A stretch of 64,000 bases of DNA from an uncultured Planctomycetota bacterium (GCA_903901045.1 CAIUPP010000029.1:26541-90540), one strand, 5' to 3'. Numbered from the stretch's first letter, positions 28,875-38,170 are shown. Translations and numbers: made by a program. The notes: generated by a model from the sequence alone, not told the origin.

Positions 28875-30058
28875 GACAACGCCCTCCCTTCCGATAGAAC
28901 CTGAAGCTTCGGAACACCCGAGGACCCGCGAATGACCAGTTGCGGAGTCACGGACGGCGCGGGGGCGTTCTGGCCCAGCAGGCGGTTCACAACGTAGTGA
29001 ACCGCTTCTTCCCCCTGTCCGCTGAGTTGCGTGGCGATGCTGGTGAGTTTCGGAGTGCTCTTGACGCACTCCGGTGTGTCGTCGCAGCCGACGACGGAGA
29101 TATCCTCGGGCACGCGGATGCCGTGCGCTTTGAGAATGTCCAGCACGAGCAGGGCGCGGGCGTCGTTGTTGCACAGGATGGCCGTAGGCCGGGGGTCCAC
29201 GGAAAGGAGCCGCTCCATGGCTTCCAGGGTGGGGGCGCGGCCCTGGAATTCCGGCGGGCCCGCCTCCACGTAGAGTTGCGGGTCGAGCGGAACGCCCGCG
29301 CGCTTCAGACCGCGCAGGTACCCCTGGCGTATGCGCCCGAAGACGTTCGGCGTGGTGGCCGTCGCCCCATCGCCGCTTGGCCCGTTCAGGAATGCCACGT
29401 TCCGGTGTCCGAGCGCGAGAAGATGCGTCACCGCCTGCTCGAAGCCCGCGTCGCGATTATCCTTCACCAGCGGGAGGGTGGTCCCTTGTCCGGTGACGAT
29501 GCAGATCGGCATGTTGTGCTCGACGGCGTACCTGGCCACTCCGGCGAAACCGTCCGCCTCGTAGTTCTGGTCGAACAGGATCACCCCTTGCCTGGTTCCG
29601 GGGTGCTGGTAGAGTTCGAATTCCCCGGCGTCGGTAATGGGAAAGAGGTGGGCATTGCGCTGCTGCGCGGCGACCATGATTCCCCGCAGCCGCTCGAAGT
29701 GACGCCAAGTCGCTTTGGTTCTGTGGAGGAACGCGGGATGGATGCAGAGAATCAACTCGGTGGCGACGACGTGCTGCGTCGTCGGGGCTACGAAGGAACC
29801 GCGTCTGCTCCGGGAGGCGATGATCCCCTCGGATTGAAGCGCTTCGAAGGCAAGGGCGGCCGTGCCCACGGCCACGCCGTACTGCTTGGCCACCTGGCGC
29901 ACTGTCGGCAGTCGGCCTCCCGGCACCAGCTTGTTTTGCCGGACCATGGCCACGAAGTCGTCATGGATCCGCACGTGCATTGGCACACGTGAAGAGGGTT
30001 CCTGACGAACCTTCACAGGCCTGCCTGAAGCGACAGTTTCAGCGCGAGCGTTGTTCAT
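28871..30058 (-). CDS. GntR-type HTH / LacI-type sensor hybrid transcriptional regulator
   Basis: A 395-residue regulator. Residues ~25-95 form a GntR winged helix ([19 protein letters not shown], then [17 protein letters not shown]). The rest is a periplasmic-binding-protein-like sugar sensor of the LacI/GalR type ([54 protein letters not shown]). It probably controls this catabolic region in response to a sugar (inference). ATG 30058 has GAGGTG seven bases upstream, and a near-consensus promoter lies just ahead. Its stop overlaps the start of the pseudopilin gene, so regulator and pseudopilins share one transcript. Confidence 0.9.
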   Translation of the reverse strand: MNNARAETVASGRPVKVRQEPSSRVPMHVRIHDDFVAMVRQNKLVPGGRLPTVRQVAKQYGVAVGTAALAFEALQSEGIIASRSRRGSFVAPTTQHVVATELILCIHPAFLHRTKATWRHFERLRGIMVAAQQRNAHLFPITDAGEFELYQHPGTRQGVILFDQNYEADGFAGVARYAVEHNMPICIVTGQGTTLPLVKDNRDAGFEQAVTHLLALGHRNVAFLNGPSGDGATATTPNVFGRIRQGYLRGLKRAGVPLDPQLYVEAGPPEFQGRAPTLEAMERLLSVDPRPTAILCNNDARALLVLDILKAHGIRVPEDISVVGCDDTPECVKSTPKLTSIATQLSGQGEEAVHYVVNRLLGQNAPAPSVTPQLVIRGSSGVPKLQVLSEGRALS

Positions 30059-30077
30059 TCGTTCACCTCTCTGTTCA

Positions 30078-30106
30078 ATTGTACGGTGCGGGCGTGCAAA
30101 AGTCAA
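30078..30106 (-). promoter_or_regulatory. Sigma70-like promoter of the regulator-pseudopilin operon
   Basis: On the - strand TTGACT (30106-30101) and TACAAT (30083-30078) are separated by 17 bases. The predicted transcription start would leave only ~12-15 untranslated bases before ATG 30058. It is the clearest promoter seen at the head of the - strand series. Confidence 0.65.
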
Positions 30107-30239
30107 GACGCCCTCTCGTTTTCCTGGGGGAGGTTGAGCCAGGCGTAAGTGCGAAAAGGCCAATGGAAACAAGGGATTTCCGTTGGTCCGGGCTTCTTTC
30201 GGCTGTTCCCAGAGGGAGGCCCTTCTCCCTCTTCAAACG

Positions 30240-30276
30240 CCGCCCGACGGGGTCACGACGTCCGCGCGTCGGGCGG
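30240..30276 (-). terminator. Terminator-like hairpin at the end of the CBM9/transglutaminase-like gene
   Basis: CCGCCCGACG and CGTCGGGCGG form a 10-bp stem that spans the stop codon at 30253; GTTTG follows on the - strand. It lies just upstream of the regulator promoter and could insulate the two units. The U-run is weak. Confidence 0.4.
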
Positions 30277-32043
30277 GTACATGATCCCGAGCCCGTCCAG
30301 TTCGTCCAGCGGGTGAATGGGCAGATATTCCGCGTTGAAAGCCATGAGCGCCGGCATTGAGAAGGGGTACGCGCGGCGCGCGATTTCCGGCTCGCGGCGG
30401 ATCTCCTGCAGGGTGGCCAGATCGCGATTGTCCAGCCGGTAAAAAAGGGTCGCGTGCGTCGCATCCAGCGGCACGTAGTCGCCGCGGTACTCCGCGAACG
30501 CGATCACGTGCCCGCCGATGCCGAAGCTGCGCGCCCGGTGCAACCGCCCGGCCTCGCCGGACTCCATGTGGTTGAGGATCACCGCCAAAATTCGGCCCAC
30601 GTGGGCGCAGTGGCCGCTGCCGAAGCGCAGGAGGGAGAGCGTCTCCATCCGCTGCGATGCCGCCGAGTCGAACGCCGTGTGCGCCCGCCAGATCGCGGAC
30701 TGCGAGCAGAAGAACATCATCCCGACGAGCCGGTCCGCCTCCGTGTCGTAGCAGTCATGCACGTACCGGGCCATGGCCGGGATGCAGGCGGGGTCCATCA
30801 GGTTGAACTGGACGGACCCATCGGCGCTCTCGAGCGTGAAGTCCGAGGGGGTGCCGCTCGCGGTGCTGCGGCGGAAGAGCCGATGCTGCCGGGAGGCGAT
30901 GTACTCCCCCTTCTTCATCAGGAACTCCGGATCGGCGGGGTCGGGATTCGGAACCGTTCGGCCGCTCTCCCCCTTGTAGAGGTAGCCCAGCGGCAGCGCT
31001 CCTTGCTCCCACCCGAAGTCATAGGAGCCGCGCCATGCGACTTCGCCCCCCGCGCTCCGCCGCACCACGACTTCGAGGCTGTTATCGTCGTCGTAATGCT
31101 TCGCCTTCCAGAGCAGGTCGGCGCAGGCGGTTCCGCGATCCGAAGGGGCCAGGGGGATTTCGCGCACGGGGTCGATCACTTTCCCATTCTTGCGGGAACG
31201 CACGCAGGTCGACACCGTCAGGCCGGCGGCTCCCTGCGGCGTCTTGAATCGCGCGCGGCCCCGGTTCTCGCCGAAATGCGGCGTTCCGAAATCGAGATCC
31301 AGCAACTGAATCGCCGCTGGCTCGTCAAACGTCATGTCCGCGTAGACGAAGGGGTGCTGCATGAGATGGCCGGGAAGCAATGAGAGCATGCTCCACTCCG
31401 CCCGCTGGCTTTGCGGATTGGGCCAGGGGCCCGCGGTGGGCGCGCCCTGGTACGTCGGCCACGCGGTGAAGCGCGCGAGGTTCAGGCCCCAGACGGCGCC
31501 CGCCGCCGGCGCTTCCGCGCCAAGGCTCTCGAAGGGAATCGCCGCTTCCATCGACCAGGCGACCCCCTCTTCGACTGAGGTGGCGAAGCGGCAGTACATC
31601 CCCTCGGCCACCTGCGACTCCTGCCGAACCCAGAGGCTGCCGGGGCCGTCGCGGTGACTGATGGAAAGGGCGCCGCGATAGGCGCCGCACTGCTCGAACG
31701 GCGCGAAACAGAACTGGCAGTAATGGCTGTGGTCGTGCCGAGTGTCGAGATACAACTCGACGTGGTCGCGCAGCCAGATATGGTGCTCCGCCTGGTTGCC
31801 GCATCGTTGAAGCGCCGCCGTATTCTTTTCTTCGCACCGCACCGCGACGTAGAGGTACCCGTCGTCATGGCCGAGCCACAGCGTCGTGCGGCTGGAGGCG
31901 GGGCCGCCATCCGGCAATTCGATCTGCGAGACGCGCGCCGCCTGTTTCCAATCCCGCTCATCGATGCGGCCATCGAGCCGGGGGACGTTCATGCGCGGGC
32001 AGGCGACGGACTTCGGGGCGACCCTGCAAGTCGGAAGGGACAT
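30253..32043 (-). CDS. CBM9-like domain fused to a transglutaminase-like domain
   Basis: A 596-residue protein. The N-terminal ~220 residues look like a family 9 carbohydrate-binding module (VPRLDGRIDERDWKQAA, WLGHDDGYLYVAVRCEE, DHVELYLD). The C-terminal ~200 residues carry a transglutaminase-like Cys-His-Asp arrangement: SGHCAHVGRIL, then GGHVIAFAEYRGDYVPLDAT. A linking region of ~170 residues is unassigned. No signal peptide is visible at the chosen start (ATG 32043, AAGGAG upstream), nor in the short upstream extension. The function may be peptidase-like or structural; the fusion to a sugar-binding module is unusual. Confidence 0.75.
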   Translation of the reverse strand: MSLPTCRVAPKSVACPRMNVPRLDGRIDERDWKQAARVSQIELPDGGPASSRTTLWLGHDDGYLYVAVRCEEKNTAALQRCGNQAEHHIWLRDHVELYLDTRHDHSHYCQFCFAPFEQCGAYRGALSISHRDGPGSLWVRQESQVAEGMYCRFATSVEEGVAWSMEAAIPFESLGAEAPAAGAVWGLNLARFTAWPTYQGAPTAGPWPNPQSQRAEWSMLSLLPGHLMQHPFVYADMTFDEPAAIQLLDLDFGTPHFGENRGRARFKTPQGAAGLTVSTCVRSRKNGKVIDPVREIPLAPSDRGTACADLLWKAKHYDDDNSLEVVVRRSAGGEVAWRGSYDFGWEQGALPLGYLYKGESGRTVPNPDPADPEFLMKKGEYIASRQHRLFRRSTASGTPSDFTLESADGSVQFNLMDPACIPAMARYVHDCYDTEADRLVGMMFFCSQSAIWRAHTAFDSAASQRMETLSLLRFGSGHCAHVGRILAVILNHMESGEAGRLHRARSFGIGGHVIAFAEYRGDYVPLDATHATLFYRLDNRDLATLQEIRREPEIARRAYPFSMPALMAFNAEYLPIHPLDELDGLGIMYPPDARTS

Positions 32044-32348
32044 GGTTGAGTTCTCCTTGATCCTCATGACTATGGCGAGAATTTTGCGCCGCGTGTTCGC
32101 GCACACTTTAGCGGAAAGAATCCGAAATCACAAGGAGGCGCGTTTTTTCTGGGTGGTCGCAGATCGCTTGCAGGGCGGAAAATCCCTGCGGGAGGCGGGT
32201 CGCTTCCGGAGGCTCCGGGAACGTCGCGGTGAGGGGGCTCATTTGCTTTTTCGGAGCGGCAAAGTTAGAAGTGGCCTCCGGACCCGCACGGTTCGTGAAG
32301 CACGGGTCCCATGGAAATTTTCTCTGGGTTGATGAAAGGAGCCGTTCA
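32044..32348. other. Divergent intergenic region, 305 bases
   Basis: Separates the CBM9/transglutaminase-like gene (-) from the nitrilase-family gene (+). It holds a candidate - strand promoter (32105-32133) and a weak + strand candidate, TTGCTT at 32243 with TAGAAG 17 bases on. No open frame with credible coding character and no palindromic repeat is seen. Confidence 0.5.
32105..32133 (-). promoter_or_regulatory. Candidate promoter of the CBM9/transglutaminase-like gene
   Basis: On the - strand TTGTGA and TAAAGT are 17 bases apart, ~60 bases before ATG 32043. It matches the sigma70 pattern at most positions but not all. Confidence 0.4.
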
Positions 32349-33326
32349 ATGTCCCGATTCCTCAACGTGGCCGCGGTGCAATTTCAGCCGACTCTCTACA
32401 TGGATTCCGCCGCCTGGCAAGACGAGAAGTTGGCCGAGGGAGCGTACGATTCCACCGTCAAATCGCTGGAGGCGCTTCGCGGCTACGGCCTGGACCTGAT
32501 CGTCCTTTCGGAGTCGATCGAAAGCGTCGGGCAGACGCTGGAGATGGCGGAGTCCGTCGACAAGCCGGGCCGGTTCCTTCAGATGTACCTGGACTACGCG
32601 CGGAAGGAGCGGCTCCACCTGGTGGGCTCATCCAAAATTCGAGAGGGAGACAAGGTCTACAACTCGGCCGTGGTCGTCGGGCCGAAGGGCATTCTGGGCT
32701 GCTACCACAAGACCTTTCCGGTCATCGAGGAGATGACGAAGAACGGTCTCTCGGCCGGGAAGGGGGCCGTGGTCATCGAGACCCCCATCGCGCGGATCGG
32801 CGCGGCGATCTGCTACGATCTGAACTTCAAGGAACTCCGCGACGAGTACGCCGCCCTTCATCCCGAGATCATCGCCTTCCCGAGCATGTACCACGGCGGG
32901 TTCGTGCAAGGCACCTGGGCATACGAATGCCGCTCCTACTTCATCTCCGCCACGTGCTTTGAGGACTGCGGCATTCTCGATCCCTTCGGGCGGCCCCTCG
33001 CCCTCGCCAACGACTACACGCGCCTGCCGATGGCGAAGATCAACCTGGATTACGTGATGGTGCATCTGGGCACGCTGGTGTCGAAGCTGGCGGAGATCCG
33101 GAAGAAGTACCGCGATGCGGTGACGATCGAGATCCCGGAGCACGTGGGACCGGCGCTGATCTTCAGCAACACGCTCCAGCGGACGGCGCTGGATATCGCC
33201 CGGGAGTTCGAGCTGGAACTGCTCGACGACTTGCTGGCGCGCTCGCGCCGCGTGGCCGCCGACAACCGGTCGGCCGCCGCGCCCAAGCGCGCTGCGCAGC
33301 GCAAGAAGAGCCGCGGTGCGAAATAA
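32349..33326 (+). CDS. Nitrilase-superfamily carbon-nitrogen hydrolase
   Basis: A 325-residue member of the nitrilase/amidase superfamily, which cleaves non-peptide C-N bonds such as amides or N-carbamoyl groups. The catalytic triad is Glu55 (LSESIESVG), Lys121 (CYHKTFP) and Cys155 (AAICYDLNF). ATG 32349 has AAAGGAG upstream and begins the conserved MSRFLNVAAVQFQP strand. It converges on the dehydrogenase gene with a 1-base gap and has no separate terminator. It may release amines or ammonia from amide-bearing substrates of the region (inference). Confidence 0.9.
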   Translation: MSRFLNVAAVQFQPTLYMDSAAWQDEKLAEGAYDSTVKSLEALRGYGLDLIVLSESIESVGQTLEMAESVDKPGRFLQMYLDYARKERLHLVGSSKIREGDKVYNSAVVVGPKGILGCYHKTFPVIEEMTKNGLSAGKGAVVIETPIARIGAAICYDLNFKELRDEYAALHPEIIAFPSMYHGGFVQGTWAYECRSYFISATCFEDCGILDPFGRPLALANDYTRLPMAKINLDYVMVHLGTLVSKLAEIRKKYRDAVTIEIPEHVGPALIFSNTLQRTALDIAREFELELLDDLLARSRRVAADNRSAAAPKRAAQRKKSRGAK

Positions 33327-33327
33327 T

Positions 33328-34392
33328 TCAGGCGCCGTGGTTCATCAGGATTACGGTCCCCAGGGTCGTCTCCGGCTTCTCGATGTGAGCGGCGACGGCC
33401 TCGTCAATCCGTTCCAGCGGAATCCGATGCGTGATCAGCGTCTTCACGTTGAGCCGGCCTTCGGAGATCAGGCGCAGGACGAACTCCATATTGGAGCGCG
33501 TCGTCCAGCGTATGAAAGCGGAGGGATACTCATACTCGCCATGTTCCCACGGCTCGTCGTGATAGCCCGGCCCGGTGCGCGAGCAGCCGCGCAGGTCCAC
33601 GTTGCCGATCCCCGCGCCCCCCTGGCACTGGAAGATAAGCCCCCCCACCAGGCAGATGCGCCCCATGCGGTTCGTGTCGGGCGAGAGCACCATCACGTTC
33701 CGGACGTTCTCCAGCGCCTTGGTCCCGTCTCCGCCGATCGCCATCACCGCCATGTCGAAGCCGAGCCCGCGCGTGAACGCCTTGGCCTTCTCGGCTTCGT
33801 TCTCCTTCGCGATGAGGGTGGTATCGTCAATCCCCCACTTGCGCGCGACCTCGCAGCGCAGCGCGACGGTATCCCAGCCCATGACGTACATGCCGGCGAT
33901 CTGGCCGAGGCGGGCGGCCATCTGGCCGACCAGTCCGAGCCCGACGACGAGCAGGTACTCGCCCAGCTCCGGTTCGCCGCGGCGAATGGCGTAGAGCGAG
34001 GTCATCGCCAGGTGAGCGAACGCCCCTTCCTCGAAGCTGACGTTGTCCGGCAGGCGGGCGCAGAGGTTCTTCGGGACGACGGCATAGGTGGCGTGCCGCG
34101 CGTATCCGCCCCCCAGGCAGGCCACGCGGTCGCCGCGCTTGAATTCGGAAACCCCCTCGCCGACCTCGAGCACTTCTCCGGCGCTCTGATAGCCGAAGGG
34201 CTTGGGCGCGCCGGGGTCGGACGGCGGCGCGAGACGCGCCTTTTTGGCCGCCACCAGTTCCGTGCCGGGGCTGATGAGCGACGCGTGCGTCTTCACCAGC
34301 AGCGCCCCCTTGCGAAGCGGCGGAACTTCCTCCGTGATGACTCGCGCGTGGCCGGTGGCGTCCAAAGCGCCGACCTGACAAGTTCTGCTCAT
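33328..34392 (-). CDS. MDR-family dehydrogenase lacking the catalytic zinc motif
   Basis: A 354-residue medium-chain dehydrogenase/reductase. The GroES-like N-terminal domain has SLISPGTELVAAKK and FGYQSAGEVLEVGEG where zinc enzymes have C and GHE, so the catalytic-zinc ligands are absent, as in the branch that includes BchC-like proteins. The cofactor site is LLVVGLGLVGQMAARLG. It probably oxidises or reduces a sugar-derived carbonyl with NAD(P). ATG 34392 is supported by a promoter 50 bases upstream; the frame is open for another 2 kb upstream, but that part is antisense to a real gene. Confidence 0.88.
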   Translation of the reverse strand: MSRTCQVGALDATGHARVITEEVPPLRKGALLVKTHASLISPGTELVAAKKARLAPPSDPGAPKPFGYQSAGEVLEVGEGVSEFKRGDRVACLGGGYARHATYAVVPKNLCARLPDNVSFEEGAFAHLAMTSLYAIRRGEPELGEYLLVVGLGLVGQMAARLGQIAGMYVMGWDTVALRCEVARKWGIDDTTLIAKENEAEKAKAFTRGLGFDMAVMAIGGDGTKALENVRNVMVLSPDTNRMGRICLVGGLIFQCQGGAGIGNVDLRGCSRTGPGYHDEPWEHGEYEYPSAFIRWTTRSNMEFVLRLISEGRLNVKTLITHRIPLERIDEAVAAHIEKPETTLGTVILMNHGA

Positions 34393-34440
34393 GACAAGTC
34401 TCCCGATATTCAGGTTATGGTTCAATTCGCGTGAGGTTAG

Positions 34441-34469
34441 CTTGTATCCGTTGCGGTCAATTCTGTCAA
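34441..34469 (-). promoter_or_regulatory. Sigma70-like promoter of the MDR dehydrogenase gene
   Basis: On the - strand TTGACA (34469-34464) and TACAAG (34446-34441) are separated by 17 bases, about 50 bases upstream of ATG 34392. It also confirms that start against the long upstream open frame. Confidence 0.6.
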
Positions 34470-34584
34470 GGCATACCGAACGCCGGAGGCAGGGGGGCCG
34501 CCGCAGGGCATGATGTCCGGCGAAGTTATGACAAAACGGCCGCGCTGCGTTTGAACGCGAGGGGCTGTGGATCGAAGGAGAAGG

Positions 34585-36315
34585 ATGATGAGCGCACCCG
34601 CTTCGGCGCATGAGGGGCCGTTTCCGGAAATGATGCGGCTGGCTGTGATGGATCAAGTCGAGCCTTTCATGAAACGGCTCGACCCCGAGGGCTTCTTCCG
34701 CCAGGAGGATCCCCGGAGCAATTGCCTCAACGACGGCCAGTTCATCTATCCGCTGGCTTACGTCTATCGCGTGCGTTTCGCGGGGAATCGCTACTGCCGG
34801 GAGCCGGGCATTCTGGACGCCGTGCGGCGCATCGGCGACTTTATCGCCGCGCGGACGCTGCCCTCGGGGGAGATCCTGGCCGGCGCCTTCGGCTACACCT
34901 GGAAGGCCGTGGACCAGCGCTTGCTCACGTGCTGGATGGACGCCCATGTCCTCATTCGAACCGAGCTTTCCGCGGGCAGGCGCAAGCGCTGGGAATCGGC
35001 CATGCGCCACTCGCTCGCGAACGTCGCCGCGAGGGTCAAGGGATACCTCGACCAGGAACGATTCAGCAGCCTCTCCTTCGATACCAGTCCCAACCACGCG
35101 TGCCTGTACGGTTCGACGCTGCTGCTCGGAGCCACGCTGTTCCAGCAGAAGGAGTGGCGCTCTCTCGCTCTCGCCTTCATGGACCGGTTCGTCCGGTTCC
35201 AGACGCCGGAGGGATATTGGCCGGAGGGGGGCGGGCCGGTGGGCATTTACAACATGGTCACGCTGGCGGGCGTGGCGCGGGCGGAGGCGCTCTGCCCCAG
35301 GCCGGCCTACCGGCGCGCGCTGGCCCGGGCGCTCGCCTACAGCGATACGGTCCTGTATCCGGACGGCACCTTCGTCACGTTGATTGACAAGCGCCAGCAC
35401 TATTACCCGCGCCCTTTCATCTGGGGCATGTTCGGGCTGACTCACTGGCCCCGCGGCCGGGCGCTGCTGCGCCAGTCCTGCCGCGCGCGGCTTCGGATCC
35501 AGGAGCCGTTCACGGGAGATGATGCCGCCCGGTGGCTTGAGAATTACGTGCATTACCGGCCCGGCCCCCTCCCCCGCTATGCGCCCTGGAAGGGGACGCG
35601 ATTCCTCGGAAACTACGCCGCGCTCTTCCGGCAGAAGGGATGGCAGTGGAACTTCTCGGTCCATGCCTCCGTGGTGAATCCGCGAAGCCCGTTCCAACTC
35701 GACCAGCAGAATTTCTTCAGCCTCCGGCACGACGCGGCGGGCCTCATCGTTGCGGATTCGCAGGACAAGTCCCGGCCGAAGCATTACACGTTTCTTCTGA
35801 ACGGTCCGGATGATCTCGGCGTCTTCGGCGGAGGCCGAATCGGCGCCCTGGCCCGGCCGCCCTACGTCGAGGCGGTCTACTCCAACGGCCTCACGGGCCG
35901 GGTCTCCGTGAACGCGATCACTCCGCAGCGGATGATCGTGCGCGCCGTCGAAAGGACCCCCACCATTTCGAGTCATGGATATCAAATCGGGAAGTATATT
36001 CCGGCCGCGGGACTTTGTTTCAACCTGCCGCTGTACGTCCACCAGGGAGCGACGCTGCGGGTCGGCCGGCGGAAGTTTGTCCTGGCCCGGAAGAAGCTCG
36101 CCATTCCCGTTCCGGCGGGCGGGCGCGTCACGCTTTTCGGCGGGAAGGTCCTGCTCAAGCCCCGCACCCCGGCGATCCTGCACTACCCCTGCGAGCCGTT
36201 CAACCCGTATGCGCGGGACAACAAGTCCAAGCCGGACACCTGGTTCCTGCGCATGGAACTGCCGATGAAGGGGAAACCCCGATCGGCTGAGATTGAAATA
36301 GAGGTCCGCGCTTGA
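34585..36315 (+). CDS. Alpha/alpha-toroid protein resembling heparinase/uronate-lyase families
   Basis: A 576-residue protein with no signal peptide. The first ~330 residues are helical with repeated aromatic motifs expected of an (alpha/alpha)6 toroid (FIYPLAYVYRVRF, SPNHACLYGSTLLLGA, PEGGGPVGIYNMVTLAGVA). The remainder is a beta-sandwich (NPRSPFQLDQQNFFSLRHD and beyond). This layout is that of heparinase II/III-like lyases and some glycosidases, but I cannot name catalytic residues. AAGGAGAAGG precedes ATG 34585 (a second ATG follows at once). The glycosidase gene starts 46 bases downstream, so the two act in one pathway. Confidence 0.72.
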   Translation: MMSAPASAHEGPFPEMMRLAVMDQVEPFMKRLDPEGFFRQEDPRSNCLNDGQFIYPLAYVYRVRFAGNRYCREPGILDAVRRIGDFIAARTLPSGEILAGAFGYTWKAVDQRLLTCWMDAHVLIRTELSAGRRKRWESAMRHSLANVAARVKGYLDQERFSSLSFDTSPNHACLYGSTLLLGATLFQQKEWRSLALAFMDRFVRFQTPEGYWPEGGGPVGIYNMVTLAGVARAEALCPRPAYRRALARALAYSDTVLYPDGTFVTLIDKRQHYYPRPFIWGMFGLTHWPRGRALLRQSCRARLRIQEPFTGDDAARWLENYVHYRPGPLPRYAPWKGTRFLGNYAALFRQKGWQWNFSVHASVVNPRSPFQLDQQNFFSLRHDAAGLIVADSQDKSRPKHYTFLLNGPDDLGVFGGGRIGALARPPYVEAVYSNGLTGRVSVNAITPQRMIVRAVERTPTISSHGYQIGKYIPAAGLCFNLPLYVHQGATLRVGRRKFVLARKKLAIPVPAGGRVTLFGGKVLLKPRTPAILHYPCEPFNPYARDNKSKPDTWFLRMELPMKGKPRSAEIEIEVRA

Positions 36316-36361
36316 TGGAACGCGGCGCCGCGTTCCATGCCGGCACAAACAAGGAGAGAAC

Positions 36362-38170
36362 GTGAAGACGAAGCAACTCGCGAACGGCGGCATCCGCGTG
36401 GAGGCCCGGAAATACCTTCTCGAACTGCGCCCCGGCGACGCGATGGCGTACCTGGAGATCAAGGGGACTCATTTGAAGCATCTCTTCTTCCCCGGCGGCG
36501 CGTGCAATCCGGTCGGGAAGCGGGATGAGACCGGCGGGTTCGGCCCGGTCAAGGCGCAGTCCGGGGGGGGCGTCACGACGCTCACCTTTGCCGAGCGGTC
36601 GAGCCTGTGGAAAGAGAAGCGCCACGTCTGGATCTGCCGGGAGGAGTCCATCGAGGCGGGCTACTCGCTTCGCGGCAGCGGCGACCTCTCGCGCGCGCAG
36701 TACTTCCGCGGCTACCTCAACGGCGAAGAGCGCGGCATGGGCAGCGAGATGGACGAGCTCTACTCCACTTGCCCGAACTTCCAGGAGAAGCTCTTCTACC
36801 ACCCCGGCGAGTCGTTCATCCTCTCCGCAGGCAACGCGCTGGAGCTGCCCGTCGCCGGGCAGGCGCTCGCCTCCCCCTGTTACTGCGTCGGGCTGCATGA
36901 CCGGCGCGACAAGGCGTTCTGGTCGGTCGGCCTGGCCACCCTGCCGGGGCAGTACACCTGGGACTCCTTCGAGTGGAACCCGCCCGCCCTCATTCCCCCC
37001 ACCCCTTTCATGGGCGACTCCGTCCTGGGCGGGGGATTCGCCGCCGTCTATGACGGCAAGTTGAAGGTCCGAGGGTCCTGGCAGAGCCCGCGCCTGGTGA
37101 TGACCTTCGCCCGAGACCGCTACGACGTCCTGCGCCGGCATCTGGATTATTGCCAGGAACGCGGCTACCTGCCCCGCCCGGCGCGCCGCAAGCCCGTGGC
37201 CTGGTGGCGCGCGCCGATCTATTGCACCTGGCACGACCAGATAGCGAAGTCCTGCGCCACCACACAGCGCGACGGCGTCGGCCTCGGCCTCAACGCGTCG
37301 GAGTTCTGCACGCGGAAACTCACCGACCGGTGGGTGCGCCTGCTCGAAAAGAACCATTGCAAGCCCGGCATCGTCATTCTCGATGCGGCGTGGGCGGTCA
37401 ACCTCAACAGCGGCGAGCCGGATGTCAGGAAATGGCCGGCGATGCGCCAGTGGGTCGAGGAGTGTCACCAGCGGGATATCCGCGTCTTCGTCTGGTCCGC
37501 CGCCTGGGCCATCGAAGGCCTCCCGGCCGAGGAGTGCATCACCTGCGACGGCAAGCCGGTCGCCTGCGACATCACCCACCCGAAATACGTCGCCCGCTTC
37601 CGCGAGATGATCCGCCGCTGGTTCTCCGACGCGCCCGACGGGCTCAACGCCGACGGCGTCAAGATGGATGGCCTGCTCTCGCTGCCGACCGGCGCCGGCC
37701 TGCGCAATCACGGCGGCGTGTGGGGGCTCGAACTCCAGCGCCTCTACCTCAAGAACCTCTGGGAAGCCGCCAAGGAGCAGAAGCCGGAGGCCTGCGTCAG
37801 CACCTTCGCGCTCAACCCGCTCCTGGCCGAATACACGGACATGGTCCGCATCGCGGACATGTACACCGGCCGCCTCACCGCCCACGAGACGATGCGCCAC
37901 CGCGCCGCGCTCTATCGCATGGCCCAGCCGCAGGCGATCATCGACACCGACGGCCAGCTCGCCCATTACACGCTCCCGGGCTACAACGCCGAGCTCGCCG
38001 AGCAGGCCAGGATCGGCAGCCCCACCCTCTACGCGGCCGAACTGGTTTACCGCAAGCGCTTCTTCCTCCCGCTGAGCATTACGAGGATGACGAAGGAGGA
38101 TTACCGCGAGTTCGCGCGCGTCTTCGCGGCGCATCGAAAGGCGATGGCTCGGGTGAAGCCATCGCGATAG
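36362..38170 (+). CDS. GH31/GH36-like TIM-barrel glycoside hydrolase
   Basis: A 602-residue protein: an N-terminal beta-sandwich (~1-250) then a TIM barrel. Clan GH-D/GH31-like landmarks are WWRAPIYCTWHDQI, IVILDAAWAVN, RDIRVFVWSAAWA, CDITHPKYVARF and NADGVKMDGLLSLP; the Asp in KMD is the likely nucleophile. Related enzymes remove alpha-linked sugars such as galactose, xylose or glucose. Several Cys and Trp near the active-site loops are not standard. It starts at GTG 36362 with AAGGAG upstream, has no signal peptide, and is co-directional with the toroid protein. A near-perfect palindrome lies just after the stop. Confidence 0.8.
   Translation: MKTKQLANGGIRVEARKYLLELRPGDAMAYLEIKGTHLKHLFFPGGACNPVGKRDETGGFGPVKAQSGGGVTTLTFAERSSLWKEKRHVWICREESIEAGYSLRGSGDLSRAQYFRGYLNGEERGMGSEMDELYSTCPNFQEKLFYHPGESFILSAGNALELPVAGQALASPCYCVGLHDRRDKAFWSVGLATLPGQYTWDSFEWNPPALIPPTPFMGDSVLGGGFAAVYDGKLKVRGSWQSPRLVMTFARDRYDVLRRHLDYCQERGYLPRPARRKPVAWWRAPIYCTWHDQIAKSCATTQRDGVGLGLNASEFCTRKLTDRWVRLLEKNHCKPGIVILDAAWAVNLNSGEPDVRKWPAMRQWVEECHQRDIRVFVWSAAWAIEGLPAEECITCDGKPVACDITHPKYVARFREMIRRWFSDAPDGLNADGVKMDGLLSLPTGAGLRNHGGVWGLELQRLYLKNLWEAAKEQKPEACVSTFALNPLLAEYTDMVRIADMYTGRLTAHETMRHRAALYRMAQPQAIIDTDGQLAHYTLPGYNAELAEQARIGSPTLYAAELVYRKRFFLPLSITRMTKEDYREFARVFAAHRKAMARVKPSR

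Noticed and set aside
34393..36462. Long - strand open frame upstream of the MDR dehydrogenase, giving an apparent 1044-residue protein
   Set aside because: The upstream 690 residues are Arg/Pro/Ala-rich low-complexity and lie antisense to two genes with clear family motifs. A promoter and the conserved start of the dehydrogenase fix its start at 34392.
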